From assembly GCA_024220505.1 (NCBI GenBank), contig JAKZZE010000015.1, forward strand, positions 806,001 to 870,000: a stretch of DNA of 64,000 nt, given 5' to 3'. Below are positions 1 through 12,738 of this stretch, one piece after another. A model generated the notes under the pieces. That model searched no databases and had not been told where the DNA came from. It saw only the letters and a list, made by a program, of their open reading frames with translations. Source of the stretch: Rhizopus arrhizus. Its lineage: Eukaryota; Mucoromycota; Mucoromycetes; Mucorales; Rhizopodaceae. Within the stretch, counting starts at the first letter, position 1; each line of letters opens with the position of its first letter. Position numbers and translations under genes: made by a program.

Positions 1-117
1 AATCGCCGCAAACACAGGTGCACTTTCTAAAAAAAAAAATTACGCACAAAATCTACAAAAGGTATTTATACCGATCTTTCCTTTATTTTTGATCCTCTTC
101 TTCTCTTTCTTTAAACA

Positions 118-2265
118 ATGTTATATTCAAAAGCATTTCAATCTTCTTTAAAGAACGCAATTAAACAAGGTGGTCGCCGCCATTATGGTTTGCCATCCTC
201 TGCTATTCATTTAGGCACAGATCCAAGAAAAGACAAGACAGTTCAATTGACTCCTCTAAGAGGTGTTAATATTATTCATGATCCTCTTCTTTCAAAAGGT
301 AGAATTGATTTACATAAAAACAATGGCAATCCTAATTTTTTTTTTATTCATTCAGGTACTGCATTTAGTCTTTCAGAAAGAGAAAGATTGTCTATTCGTG
401 GTTTAGTACCACCTCGTTGTCAAGACATGGACAAACAATTACTTCGTATCAAAAGAAACTTGGATGCATTAGATACACCCATAGCCAAATTTGTATTTTT
501 AACTGCACTTCAAGATAGAAATGAAACTTTATTCTACAAGTTATTAATTACCTATCTTGAAGAATTAGCAAGTATCATTTATACACCCACTGGTAATTAT
601 CCAAAAAAAAAGGGGAAAATTTTTTTATGTCCCCCTCCCCAATAATTTCCAATATTTCCCGACTCACCCAATCCATTAGTGGGCCAAGCTTGTTTATTGT
701 CTCACTCTATTTATCGTCGTTCTCGTGGCATGTACTTTTCTTCACAGGACAGAGGCACCATGTCAGCTATGGTTCATAACTGGCCTCATGATGAAGTAGA
801 CGTCATTGTTGTCACTGATGGCTCTCGTGTCTTGGGCTTGGGTGATTTAGGTGCCAATGGTATGCAAATTCCGATCGGTAAACTCAGCTTGGTAAGTGCT
901 CCCAAAAAGTAAATTGATCCGTGCCATTGACGCTTTTGCTTTTAGTACGTCGCCGCGGGTGGTATCCGACCACGTTCCGTCTTGCCTGTCGTTTTAGATG
1001 TTGGCACAAACAATGAGTCTTTGTTACATGATCCTCTTTATCTCGGTATGGGTCATCCTAGATTGGATGGTGAAGAATATTATTCATTTGTAGATGAGTG
1101 GGTGACTGCTGTTCAAAGTAGATGGCCAAGTAAGTCATAAAACACATTCTTTTTTTTTTTTGTTGTTTATCTGATCTCTTTATCTGAATAGATGCACTTA
1201 TTCAATTTGAAGATTTCAAATATCCTCACGCATATAATTTATTAAACAAATGTAAGTTATAAAAAAAAAGTAATTTGCACAGAAATTCTTATATCTATCA
1301 TAGACCAAAACAAGCTGACTTGTTTCAATGATGACATTCAGTCTACTTCTGCCATCACTTTAGCTGGTCTTCTTGCATCCTTAAAAGCTCGTGGTCGTCC
1401 TCAAGAATGTCTTTCAGAGGAACGCATCATCTGTGTCGGTGCTGGTTCAGCCGGTGTCGGTGTCTGTGAAGGTATCATTGATGCCATGGTCTCTCAGGGT
1501 AAGGTAGCCTCTCGTGAAGAAGCCTATTCCCGTATTTGGATGTTGGACCAGTGCGGTCTCCTCGGTAACCCTTCCTTAACCGATGACGCTACAGTCAATG
1601 GCGAAAGAACAACTGAATTAGATGAACGTCAACGCTGCTATGTCAAATCCGACTTGCCGGATCGTCTCACCTTGGAGGCCTTGATTGAGCGTGTCAAACC
1701 AACCGCTATCCTTGGCTTGACCGGTGTTCCTGGTGTCTTTACTGAACAAGCCATCCGTACCATGGCCAAATACCAAGAAAAACCCGTCGTATTCCCTCTT
1801 TCTAACCCTGATACGCGTGCTGAATGTACCGCTGAAGAAGCATTCAAATGGACAGAAGGACGTGCTATTTTTGCCTCTGGCAGTCCCTTTGCTGATGTTC
1901 AACTTCCCAATGGAAAGATCGGTAGAACCAACCAATGTAATAACTCGTACAGTTTCCCCGGTCTTGGTCTTGGTATCACTGTCTCTAGAGCTACACGCGT
2001 GACACCCAACATGTTTTTGGAAACCGCCAAGACTATTGCCAACATGGCAAGTCCCTCTCAACTCAAGGAAGGCATCCTATTCCCAGGTGTCACTCACCTT
2101 CGTGATGTTGCCAAGGCTGTTGGTACTCGTGTTTGTGAAGTAGCTTATGATGAAAATGTAGCTACTGCCGTTTTGAAAGAAGGTGAATTGTTGAGTGAAG
2201 TCGTACAAAGCTCAATGTTTGAACCTGAATATGTTCCTTTGGTCCACGTTCCCAACATGCATTAG
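118..2265 (+). CDS. Malic enzyme (malate dehydrogenase, decarboxylating)
   Basis: Oxidatively decarboxylates malate to pyruvate with NAD(P). Six exons: 118-298, 356-592, 680-891, 946-1129, 1192-1251, 1304-2265, giving 611 residues, a normal length. Seen in the translation: the N-terminal [11 protein letters not shown] and RGLVPP motifs, IYTPTVGQAC (the conserved Tyr, restored across intron 2), [15 protein letters not shown] followed by GGIRP and VLDVGTNNE, the dinucleotide-binding [13 protein letters not shown], and FPLSNP plus ASGSPF near the C-terminus. The first about 24 residues are basic and hydroxylated without acidic residues ([20 protein letters not shown]), which suggests a mitochondrial presequence. 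NAD versus NADP preference cannot be decided from what I can see. The first ATG follows a pyrimidine-rich leader. In Mucorales this enzyme family is discussed as an NADPH source for lipid synthesis. Confidence 0.95.
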
Positions 2266-2895
2266 ATTTTCTTTTATTATCATTATTACTTCTACTATTA
2301 TTTAGCATTCTCTCAACTTGTATTATTTTCTCATAATTAGATTTTTAGAAGCCATCTAAATAAAACAATTATCTTGTCGTTGTTTAGAACAGTGAATGAC
2401 TTGTCTATTATAAACTTATAATAAAAGATGCATCATAATTTTGTATTCAGGTGGCTAGCAGTGATATGATATTTCAAATTCTGATAGGATAATGACCATG
2501 TTACTCACAGATGCTTGTTTTTAATCAATATAAAGTAGCTAGCCTACCTCACTTGATAGTAGTCGTGAATCACAACCAGAATATCTTAAGAATAATATTT
2601 ACTTGAATGATTTTCTAACCATTTCCCTTCGTTTTATGTACGACGAAAAACACATGTAAATGCATTCTCACACTTTGTTTCTTGAAGATTTGTATAATTG
2701 ACGAAACGTGCAAATATTATGCATCCTATAATAATAGCTTTATCATAAAAAACAATACACTACAAAGCTGAAAGCATTCAATTCTGGTTTCAATCAGCAT
2801 TTTGAGTTGCATTGCTTTTTTTTAAAAAAAAAAAGCCTTGAAACAGAAAGCTATGAGTTTTTCATACCCAGTCTTGCTGGTCCTTTTTTTCTTTG
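2266..2895. other. Intergenic, malic enzyme to CWC27
   Basis: AT-rich spacer. It must hold the malic enzyme 3' UTR and the CWC27 promoter. A CT/T-rich stretch and a short A/T homopolymer lie just before the CWC27 start. I see no gene here. Confidence 0.6.
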
Positions 2896-4711
2896 ATGTC
2901 AAATATTTATGCTTTAGAGCCACATACAAAGTATACATAAAAGAGTGTGCTTGCTTATTCTATTTGTTGCCTAATCTATCTTTGTTTGAAATGATTATAG
3001 TGCCAAAGTCATTTTGCATACCACGTCTGGAGATATTGAAATTGAATTGTGGGGAAAAGAAGCACCAAGAGCAACACGTAATTTCATCCAACTATGTTTA
3101 GAAGGATACTATGACAATACCATATTTCATCGTATTGTTCCTGGCTTTCTTGTTCAAGGAGGTGATCCAACCGGAACAGGACATGGTAATAATTACACTC
3201 TTTGAAATCTAACTTTTAATAATTTACAATTACTAGGTGGAGAATCTGTATATGAAGATGGTTTTCCAGATGAGTTTCATTCTCGATTACGTTTCAATCG
3301 ACGAGGTCTTGTAGGAGTAGCCAACACTGGACAAAATGACAATGGATCTCAATTTTTTATTACATTGGATAGAGCCGATGAACTAACGAAACGGCATACT
3401 CTATTTGGCCGAGTAGCAGGTGATACGCTATTTAATGTAATGAAAATGACAGAGTTAGAAATTGATGAAAACGAACGACCCCTTTATCCACCACGTATCA
3501 AACGTACAGAGATTGTCATCAATCCCTTTGATGACATCCTGCCTCGTATTACAGAACGTGAAAAAAGACAGCAGAAAGAATTGGAAAAGAAGAAGATGTT
3601 GGAGGAAGCAAAGAAGAAGAAGGCACCTAAAAAAAAGTGAGTTTGTATATGCAGTTTATAAAACGCGAAAAGTACTAAATTCATACATGAAAAGGCAGTT
3701 GAATTTATTATCCTTTGGTGAAGAAGCTGCAGAATTAGAACCTCCTTCACATACTGTAGAAAAGACAAAAATGAAAAGTGCTTACGATTTTATGGAAACT
3801 TCTGCTCCAACGCCAACAGAATTAATCGAGGAATTAAAGAAACCTGTTAAGGAGGAATCAACTGTGACCTCAGAAAAAAAAGAAGATGCTAAACAAGAGG
3901 AAGAAAACAAAAAAGCAGAGGAAGAGGAAAGAAAAAGAAAAAGGGCGTTAGAAGAAGAAAGGAAGAGACAAAAAGAGGAAGAGAAAAAGAAGATGCAAGA
4001 AAATACTTCAGAATCAAGAGCGAGCGCCATAGAGAAATTAAAGCAGGATATTCGCAATTTGTCTAAAACATCTAGTAACACACCAGACGAATTGATTCCA
4101 AAGAAGGATAAGAAGAGATCTTTGGTAGAATTAGAACGTGAAAAGTACGCAAGCCAAAAGAGAAAGAAGATGAAAAAGGGAGATGATACAGATGTAAGAG
4201 TATACATATTTATAGTGAGAAAAAAGAGCTAACTGTATGTATACTATACTTTTAGGTTTTCAATAAACTCATGTCTTTTCAAAAGAAGCTTTCTACTGCT
4301 AAAGAAGATGAAGATGCAGCAGCTGCAAAGAGGGATCAACCACCTTGCGAAATTCACGGCATCCCAGGTTGTGAGTCATGTCGCGATACTACTCAGGATG
4401 CTGAAGAAGATGTCAGTGATGCAGGATGGATATCGCATAAGCTGATGTTTGAAAAGGATTTGAAGGGAAAAGATTTGATGAAGCGAAGAGAAACAGTCGA
4501 TGATTATGTTGTGATTGATCCCAGAGATAGAGAAGCAAAGGCCAAACAAGAAGAATATGAGCGAAAGAGGGGGATAAAGAGCTCTTCTTCGACTCAAAGG
4601 AGAGATAGGATGGATTATGATGACAAAAGATATAGAACTGAGAAACGATCCAGAAGTGATCGTCATCGTCGTAGTAGATCGAGAGATCGTTATGATGATC
4701 GCAGAAGATAA
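2896..4711 (+). CDS. CWC27: Spliceosome-associated cyclophilin-like protein CWC27
   Basis: Component of activated spliceosomes (Bact). Five exons: 2896-2930, 3001-3185, 3237-3636, 3695-4193, 4256-4711, giving 524 residues. The 35-nt first exon encodes MSNIYALEPHTN and joins to AKVILHTTSGDIEIELWGKEAP, exactly the family's start. The cyclophilin domain (about residues 10-180) has FHRIVPGFLVQGGDPTGTG and the CWC27 signature FNRRGLVGVANTGQNDNGSQFF. The catalytic Trp position of active cyclophilins falls in RADEL (Glu), as in other CWC27 proteins, so prolyl isomerase activity is doubtful. Then come an LLSFGEEAAE motif, a long charged coiled coil (Lys/Glu), and the C-terminal conserved DAGWISHKLMFEKD..VIDPR block. 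The last 35 residues are an RS/RD-rich tail. Intron 3 is placed by frame: donor at 3637, acceptor before 3695. Confidence 0.93.
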
Positions 4712-4812
4712 TAAAGTGTGATTTATAATTTGAATTGGTTTTTTACATAAACTGTATAGCAAAAAAAGAAAAAAAAAAAAAGGATAATTTGCACTATATC
4801 AAGGGATTAAAA

Positions 4813-4813
<1 letters not shown>

Positions 4814-4852
<39 letters not shown>
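4814..4852 (+). repeat. A39 homopolymer between convergent genes
   Basis: An uninterrupted run of 39 A on the + strand lies between the 3' ends of CWC27 and the BAG6-like gene. It may be a slippage-prone tract or the poly(A) scar of a retroposed sequence. No retroelement body is recognisable beside it. Confidence 0.85.
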
Positions 4853-4853
<1 letters not shown>

Positions 4854-5013
4854 AAGGAAAATATGGGGAGGAGGTAAAAGTTGTATGGAAGTTTGATTGT
4901 AATTCTTACATCATTTACAAAAAAAGTATTACCTTTCCTTTTCCCTTGTTTCTATCTCTAAAACTGCTTTTTTGGTCTTTGAGCTTTTGTATATATGTAC
5001 GTGTATTGTTTTA

Positions 5014-6747
5014 TTAATCTGTTTTGTCTTTTCCCTTTCCTTTCTCTTGTTTTGCTTTCTTTACTGAATCATTTGTGTTATCTTCATTGCATTTACGTTT
5101 AAGTCCGGTTGATGTGCTGGCTGATGATATTTCAAGATTGTTAGTAGACGAAGCTTGAACAACTGTGGGTGCACTTGCTCTAAGGGCCTGGGTATCGCCA
5201 CGGGTACTTTGTCTTACATTGGATTGCGATCTTGGCCGTCTAGAATCGATATCAATGGTAGCTAGAACAGAACCCATAAAATGATTTATTAAGCTCATTC
5301 CTTGTACAATTCTTGACATAAAGAGTACGCGTCTATTGATGTCAAGCTATATCCTTTTTTAGTATATTCTCATCGTAATTCACATTCTTTTGGACACTCA
5401 CATCATCTTCAGTAGGTTCTTCTCTTAAACTCTGTGCAACCCCTCTCAATCTTGGTATTGTTTCATCAGCCAAGTCTGCCAGCTCATCCAAAGCCATACC
5501 AACCTGTGACAATTGACTACTACCGCTATTTCTTAATCGATTTCTTATTTCCTGCAATTGCTCAGCTGTTGAGTTGACACCTAATGTAGAAGGAATATCT
5601 ATGCGTACAATAATGTAAAAAAATAGATATGAAAAAGAATGTTAAACGTTGAATGTTTCGCAAATATTTGTTTTTTCACCTTCATTAGTGGAAGATTCAT
5701 TCAGCATTGTTCTAACATTTCTCATGGATGCTAATGTTCTGGCTAATCTGACTTCAACGTTTGGCTATATTAAAAAAAGCATATTTTTAGTAACAAGTAT
5801 GATAGCAAGATGAATTACGCTTACTGGAAATCCTAATGCTGAAGAAGCAAGAGGTGAACGTTGCTCTCCAGAAGAACCTCTGTGACCGAAACTGAAAGAA
5901 AAGGGCGATCTAAAAAGACTAGGTGTAGCTGGACTAGCTGATCTGTTTGTCTGAGATGCCAACTAAATAAAAATAGTATTATTCAGTAAAGAACCATACA
6001 CATTTTTTTTATTATTATTTTTCTCCTTCTCATCCACTTACGTTGCTTAAAGGAGAATCTATTATTGGTGGTGTTGAACTTCTAGGCCTACCACCTGATG
6101 TTAAACCGTTTAAAACAGATGAGATTAGCTAATGCATTGCTCTGTTAGTAAAAGGATAAACATATAAAAGCCAAAATTTACAGAGTTGTTATCACCAAGT
6201 TCACCTATTGTTGAGTCCAGTGTTATAAAGGCATACCCTTCCATCATTGGGAAACGACTTGATATAGATGGGAAAATACGGGCACCACTTCTGGCATTAC
6301 GAGCATTAGTTGTTCCAGGGGTGGGATCATCTATTGTGCAAAGTATTATGAGAATTGTAACTTCAAACGTATGCCCTCTTTTTTTTTTACCATTCGCTGG
6401 ATTTTGAGGTGCATCTGCCGGTCTAATGACTAAATGAACTACTTTTCCATTATCTAGATTGGCTGCAAGAAAAAAAAAATCAGACCAGTAATTACTTCTT
6501 TATATTCATATAATCTACCATAATCAGTTAAATTCTTGTCATCCTTAAGAACTCTTCCTTGGAATATTAAGCGTTGTCTATTACTTTCGATGTCAAAAGC
6601 AATCTGGATTTCTTGCTTAAGCTGTAAAACCGAGGCGTTACGAGGTAAAGTGATAGAGGTTGTACGTTGTTCTAAAGACTTTATTTGTAAAGCAATTTTC
6701 TCGATGTTAACATTAGAAGGCTGGGTATCGTTCATATTGCCATTCAT
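5014..6747 (-). CDS. Ubiquitin-like domain protein, BAG6-like
   Basis: Eight exons on the minus strand: 6747-6519, 6462-6391, 6330-6182, 6128-6042, 5962-5825, 5764-5680, 5598-5402, 5346-5014, totalling 429 residues. Residues about 15-95 form a ubiquitin-like fold (LQIKSLEQRTTSITLP, NRQRLIFQGRVLKDDKNL, NGKVVHLVIRP). The RLIFQGRVLKDD...VVHLV pattern resembles the N-terminus of BAG6/Scythe, a chaperone for tail-anchored and mislocalised proteins. The rest is Ser/Pro/Asn-rich with helical stretches (VRLARTLASMRNVRTML; LQEIRNRLRNSG). The C-terminus has a bipartite basic cluster (KRKC...KKAKQEK) that looks like a nuclear localisation signal. No BAG domain is recognisable, and the protein is much shorter than animal BAG6. 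The short intron 7 was placed at a GTGAGT donor at 5401. It could instead be another UBL shuttle protein. Confidence 0.8.
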
Positions 6748-8071
6748 TTCTTTGTAATCTGATTATATATTTTTAACGAAAAGAGAGAAAAAGAATAAAA
6801 AAAAAAAGAAGTAAACCAAGTTGTCTTTTTTCTCGATTAGCTAATACAAAAAGTCACGCATGGGATCATTTTTAAGGATTTTCATGCACATGGCTGAACA
6901 ATATATACTTTCGCTGCTTCTAATTGATACCATACTTTTAATTACTTTGTATAATCAATATTCCTATTTTTATATCTATTGAATTCATGCTCTTTTTGTT
7001 CATAGTAAAGCATGGTCACTGTCTGTTCAGTACACAATAAACAGTCTTGTGATATATTCATCATTCCACTTTTTAATGCCAATTTGCAACATTATAGCGA
7101 TAACAGTGCTACATTTACAGGGTATCCAGTATTCAACATATAATGCATGCACTTGTATAACTATCAAATCGATGGTATAAAAAGGTATTATTTCCTTCTT
7201 TTTCTAGCTCACCTTATTCTTATACTTGCAAATATATTCTGCTTTGGAAAGGTCCTTTATACATATTTTTATAGTCAAACAAGATCTCAAGGATAAATTA
7301 GTAAGTAAATTAATATCGGCTCAAGATTGACAACTTAAGTATTGAACAGAAAGCAACTGCAAAATAATGGTTGTCTGTTACCAAGTAATCTTTGCTTTAC
7401 TATTATTGAGTTTTGACTATCTATTGTATAGCTTGTTCATTCATATTCTTATGGCCGTATAAATCAAATTAGTGATCTGTAAAGTCATTGGTCCTATCCC
7501 TGAGAATGATATTCTTTTATATCCAACTATATCACCATAGTAACAATTAGTTACTATCCTGCAAAGTATCTACTCCTCTCTTATTAACTCACAAAACAAA
7601 CTTTTGTTATGTAACCTCAATGAGCTTTTATTGATACCATAATATCGTATGCTAATAATCCGTCTCAGAAGATCAGAACATTTGTAAATACACTTTCCTA
7701 TATGCTTCGCATTCCAAGGAAAGAAACACCAAATATGCCCTACTTGAAATATTCACGCAAATCTATGAGTTCATGAACCTTTTCACATATAAAAAATTGG
7801 TTGCAACTCACTTACATGCGCAGTTTAATTGAATCAATCAAGGGAATAAATGAAAGCTTACTAACCCAATTATCTTAATGATATGTTGGTAATGTTAAAT
7901 TAGCAACTAATGAATAAGAAAGGAGAATTTATATGCTACTTGCAGGCTATTTACAATTTACAATAGTAAACGCTATGACCATGCAATAGTACAAATAAAT
8001 GCCATGATCGGACTTATTTGTAATTTCAAAACATATAAACGATAAACAATGTTTACTAAGTAATAAATAAT
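6748..8071. other. Intergenic, no gene seen
   Basis: About 1.3 kb of AT-rich sequence between two minus-strand genes: promoter of the BAG6-like gene on the left, 3' end of the kelch gene on the right. There is no open frame of interest, RNA gene or element signature. Confidence 0.55.
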
Positions 8072-10084
8072 CTAATCATTAACATCAGGCGTCTGTGACA
8101 GTTTACTCTTTTGCTGGAATTTAGGTGAAACATCTGTAACCTCATCTGGTGTTATACGGGGAAGTTCTAATGATGCATGTGAAGACAAGCTTTGTAGCGT
8201 TGGTAGTTGAATTTCGCGATATTGACTTTCAATTTTGTCCCAGTCTACATAAATTTCTTCATCTACCAGTTGATGACTTTGTGTGTCTACTTGCTGTACA
8301 TTCAATCTCTTCCTACGTCTGTACACATAAAAAGCAACTGCGGCAATAGTGACGACCTAAGAATTGCAATAAGAAACAAAGAAAAAAGTAGCAGCATTTC
8401 AACACTTACACCTATGACTGTTCCAACTGCAATACCTGCTTTTCCACCGGATGTTAGCGAGCCATCTGTAGGATTAGTAGAGCTAGATGTAGTAGATGAT
8501 GAATTGTTAGAAATAACCGGTAACGGATAAGGATATGCATCTATTTGTTTTATATTTTTTATATCAGAAACGTTCAAAGCAACCATTTCATCACTATACT
8601 GATGACTCGAGTTAACTCCAAAGAGGAGAAAAAGTGTAGTGTCTACAAGGACAGCTAAATACTAGAGTTAGCAAATCTATAAATAAAGCATGTTCATTGT
8701 AATGGTACCTGAATGCTGATATCTCGGGAAGTTACCAGTAAGCTCCATACTAGCATTCGTCCATGTATTAGTGGTTAGATCGAGTATATATATAACATCA
8801 GGACAAACTAAGGGCATAATATATAAGAATAGTTTAAATATTAGTAAAAGGCACCATTCAAAAAAATCTAAACTTTAAACCCAGCAATTCAGGAGTTTCT
8901 CCACCCACTAATATGATGTTTTGAGAATCAGGAGCTGATTTTTAAAAGAAAAATAGGTAAATAACGTATTACTACTTGGAGGAAGAAATATATATAAGCT
9001 TGCCTAACGTAGCCGTTGCGTCAGTTCGATAATCTGGAATTTGACCTTTTAAAACCTCCATGTCCCATTCTCCCTTTTTAGTGTCAAATACATAACTCGT
9101 GTCAAAACCATTATCAGTGGAATCATTACAGCTTATTTTACTGTAACGTTTTCCCCCTAGGTAGTATATTTTGCCTGATTTGGGGTTCAGAGTTGCGGTA
9201 AGTTCACTTAAGTAGAAATTCTGTAATAGGTTCTTTTGAGGACTAAAATAATTCCATTCCTACCAGATTATTAGGTAGAATAAAAGTAAACATAAAATGC
9301 TGTTAATTAGCTAAAGAATAAGTATAGACTTACCTGAGAACTTAAATTAAATATAGTGAAGTTAGTAAATGCATTACATAATAAACCCTTGCTAGATGAT
9401 ACGGTAAGTTATGTATTTTAAATTTCATTACAGCTATTCATACACAGTCATGCCACCAAAAAAGCCAATTGCTTCTCCAGTTTTTGCTTGAAAATCCACA
9501 GCAGTAGCAAAAGCTCTATAAAAACAACCAAAGTTAGCAAAAATCCATTCCTAATCATTTGTTGGAGCTTACACCTGTGTGTTATCCCATTGTAAGTAAC
9601 TAGGCAATCTTTGCCAGGTATTTCCAACCGAATCATACATAATCGTTTCATTTGCTGTATTGATAGGGATGCCATTCATATTTCTTCGCCCGCCATTAAT
9701 TATGAATCTTTTCTTATCAGACAATACAGCAAATTGAGGATTAACACGTTGCTCTGTTTCAAAAGGATTCATAGAGCTTATTTGAGCCCATTTTGTATTG
9801 AGATCTTTCAACAATATTCCTTCAGTAAAATTTATATCAAGTTTATAGAGAGCATCATCAATAGTGTAAGTTGAATAATACTTTGTTATGTCTCCTCCAT
9901 AGCAATATAGTCCACTGTTAAGATATCCGCAAGCTATAGGGATAGAGAAAATTCAGTCATGTAACTGATCAGCTTGTATGCCATACGTACAAGGTGATGA
10001 ACGACCACTAATGGAATCAGTAAATACTGTGGTAATAAGAAACGCGTCTAATATAAAAATACAGATTTTGTTGAAGCAACGCAT
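8072..10084 (-). CDS. Secreted-ectodomain kelch-repeat membrane protein
   Basis: Nine exons: 10084-9991, 9933-9573, 9515-9444, 9391-9334, 9259-9004, 8934-8881, 8807-8709, 8654-8410, 8356-8072, totalling 507 residues. The start at 10084 gives a signal peptide (MRCFNKICIFILDAFLITTVF). An in-frame ATG at 10153 would put 23 extra residues before it and spoil the signal. The ectodomain carries kelch/galactose-oxidase blades: YLNSGLYCYGGD, FIINGGR, GKIYYLGGKR, IILVGGE, each followed by a W or Y/D strand such as NTWQRLPSY and NTWTNAS. A Ser/Thr/Asn-rich stalk precedes a membrane helix at about residues 402-425 (GKAGIAVGTVIGVVTIAAVA) and a basic stop-transfer (YRRRKR). The cytoplasmic tail is about 85 residues. 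Intron 5 has a GC donor (9003). The ligand is unknown; this is a common Mucorales architecture. Confidence 0.85.
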
Positions 10085-10895
10085 GTTCAAGAAGGAAATA
10101 ACCCCATTTTTCGCTTCTTGTTTATATATCTTCTGCAAGGCAAAGTGTAACATGACACCTTTGTAACAATAACCTAACTTCTCAGAATATTTCTAAATCA
10201 TCATCAACTACAAACACAATGGTTCAGAAATTGATAGAGCTGCTACTTGCTTTATAACATTTTATAATTTTTATAAAAAATGAAGACACTATATTGCTGG
10301 AAATGCTTAACTTCAGCTACAAGGGAATGTTTGATATACGTTACTGAAACTGGATTGCAGCAGTGTTACAAAGCACGAGATAGTAAAAGATGGGTTTGGT
10401 GCTCAAAAGTGCTTAGCTTCATTATTATAGCATATGAATAAAAAACAATAAAAAACCTTAAATGTATAAATTGCTGTAAACTGATCTTACCTTAGATGTG
10501 AAGCACCAGCTCCTTTTGTGACATTCAAATTAGGTTGCTTCTTTGAAAAATCTAAAACATAGTATCAGGAATGTAGTAAGGCTTACAATTAATGGATATT
10601 AATTCTTTTTCTCAAGAGCTTTCATGGAAACTCTGTTATTGTGTCTTTGAGTAACCCTCTTTGGTTAATTTCACAAATGAAAACATTACAGTCATTGTCC
10701 GGAAATCAAAGACAAACTATGACATATCACACACTTTTCATAATGTTATTCCAACAATTTAGGATTTACCTATATATAACAGCTGGCTTATCTAATGAAA
10801 TAGACAAAAAGAAAGGCATTGAAAATTTAAGGTGCATTAAATAAGCAATATTAACATACAAAAGAAAAAAGAGAACATTAAAAACTGCATATCGT
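10085..10895. other. Intergenic, kelch gene promoter side
   Basis: About 0.8 kb of AT-rich DNA between the kelch gene start and the 3' end of the glycerol kinase gene. Small frames here have no recognisable similarity. Nothing further seen. Confidence 0.55.
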
Positions 10896-12738
10896 TTATA
10901 GGTGATCCCCAGTAGTATAAACATCTGTCCATCCTAAACTCCTTTGAACAGCCTGTTGCCATTGATGGCATTTTCTCTTTCGCTCTTTTGATGATAAGTT
11001 AACAAACGTATTTTGTTTTGAAAAAAAAAAAATAACATTATACCTTCATCATCCCATCTGGGATAAAACATATCTTCGCGCTCTGGTGTATTTTGCTTTA
11101 TGTCATCAATACCTTTCCAAATGTTTGAAGCCAATCCAGCAGCAAAGGCTGCGCCTAATGCACTCGTGTCTCGCATGCTAGGACGCGATACGGGTATACC
11201 CAAGACGTCAGCCTGAATTTGCATGCATTGGTCTGAATTTGACATGCCACCATCTGCATTTAGCGCCTTTAATGATACGCTGCGGTCCATATTCATCGCT
11301 TCCAGAATAGCTCGTGTCGAGTAACAGACAGCTTCTAAAGTTGCACGGGCTATGTGGTGCTTATCTGTATACTGAGTTAATCCAACCAATGCGCCACGAG
11401 CGTCATCACGCCAATAAGGAGAAAAGAGTCCAGAAAAAGCAGTGACAAAGAATACACCACCAGTAGACTTGACTTTGGACGCTAAAGTATCAATGTCTTC
11501 AAATGTTTGAATGATACCAACATTATCGCGTAACCATTTCACAGCGGCGCCAGCGACACTGATTGATCCTTCTAATGCGTAAGAAACTTGACCGTTGGGA
11601 CCGAATTGATATCCAACTGTGGACAACAAACCATTTTTTGAAACCAGTGGCTCAAGTCCGACGTTCATTAGCAAGGAAGCACAGATTCCATATGTATTTT
11701 TTGCTTGCCCTACTTCAAAGCATTTTTGTCCTACAAGAGCGGCTTGCTGATCCCCAAGACAGCCCATTAAAGGAATACCTTCCAATGGTCCCCACTGAAT
11801 TGTACCATAATTTTCGGATGAGGAAACAATGACGGGTAACATATGATCTGGGACATTAAAAAAACTATTACACAAGTTATTTTTTTTTTTTGGCTACAGA
11901 CAAATTCATTTTCAACTTACTCAAGCAGACGTTTGTCCCACTGACATGTCTTTAAATTCATAAGCATTGTACGGCTTGCATTGGTCACGTCTGTAATGTA
12001 TTTACCGCCTTGAATACCACCTGTCAGATTCTCTTTTTTTATAAGTTTTACTGTTTACACAAATAGAAAAACAAAATTCTTCTTTGATTTACCCAAATCA
12101 ACCAAGTATCCACGGTGCCAAACATGGCTCGCTTCTTCTCTACAGCTTGTGCAACCTTTGGTACCCTGTCAATCAACCATTTCAATTTGACGGCTGAAAA
12201 ATAATTGTGAATGGGCAAGCCACAGATTTCTTGGACATTAATATCCTGCTGGTTTTCCCTCAACTCCTTTGCAAGACTCTCTGTTCGAGTATCACTCCAC
12301 ACGATCGCATTATAAAGTGGTTCACCCGTTTTACGATCCCAAACTAAAGTTGTTTCTCTTTGATTACAGATACCAATAGCTATGATAAAGCAAATATGAT
12401 TCAGCTCTGGTTTTAAGCTAAAGTTCTTTAGCTCTGTTTACCTTTCAAGTCCGAGGTATCATGGCCCATCAAACCAAACTTTCGAATTGCTCCATCAGCA
12501 CAGCGAATAACTGAATCTAATAGATCATATGGGTCATGTTCAACCCAACTATATGGTTTTTTCATATAAATTATAAGTTGTGACATGTATGCAAAAGAAG
12601 ACAACTTATTTACCCTGGTCGAGGATACATTTGTTCAAATTCAAGTTGCTGAGAAGTAACATGCTTTCCTTTTTCATCAAAAATGATGAATCTTGTTGAG
12701 GTTGTGCCTTGGTCAACAGCTCCAATATACTTTGGCAT
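10896..12738 (-). CDS. GUT1: Glycerol kinase
   Basis: Phosphorylates glycerol to glycerol 3-phosphate with ATP (FGGY kinase family). Six exons: 12738-12614, 12548-12442, 12379-12093, 12030-11921, 11864-11044, 10984-10896, totalling 512 residues, the usual length. Visible motifs: [16 protein letters not shown] (phosphate-binding loop at the N-terminus), [102 protein letters not shown], the FGGY C-terminal signature region [19 protein letters not shown], and [11 protein letters not shown] with QADVLGIPV. All key residues are present, so it should be active. The C-terminus ends in [12 protein letters not shown]. It is transcribed in the same direction as the kelch and Zn2Cys6 neighbours, with long spacers. 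Confidence 0.96.

Noticed and set aside
118..645. Single-exon reading of the first 175 codons as a complete small protein
   Set aside because: The frame is the malic enzyme start read through two introns; splicing at 299-355 and 593-679 restores the family sequence.
3484..4207. Long minus-strand frames opposite CWC27 (Phe/Ser-rich)
   Set aside because: They are complements of the Lys/Glu coiled-coil coding strand and have no start context or motif.
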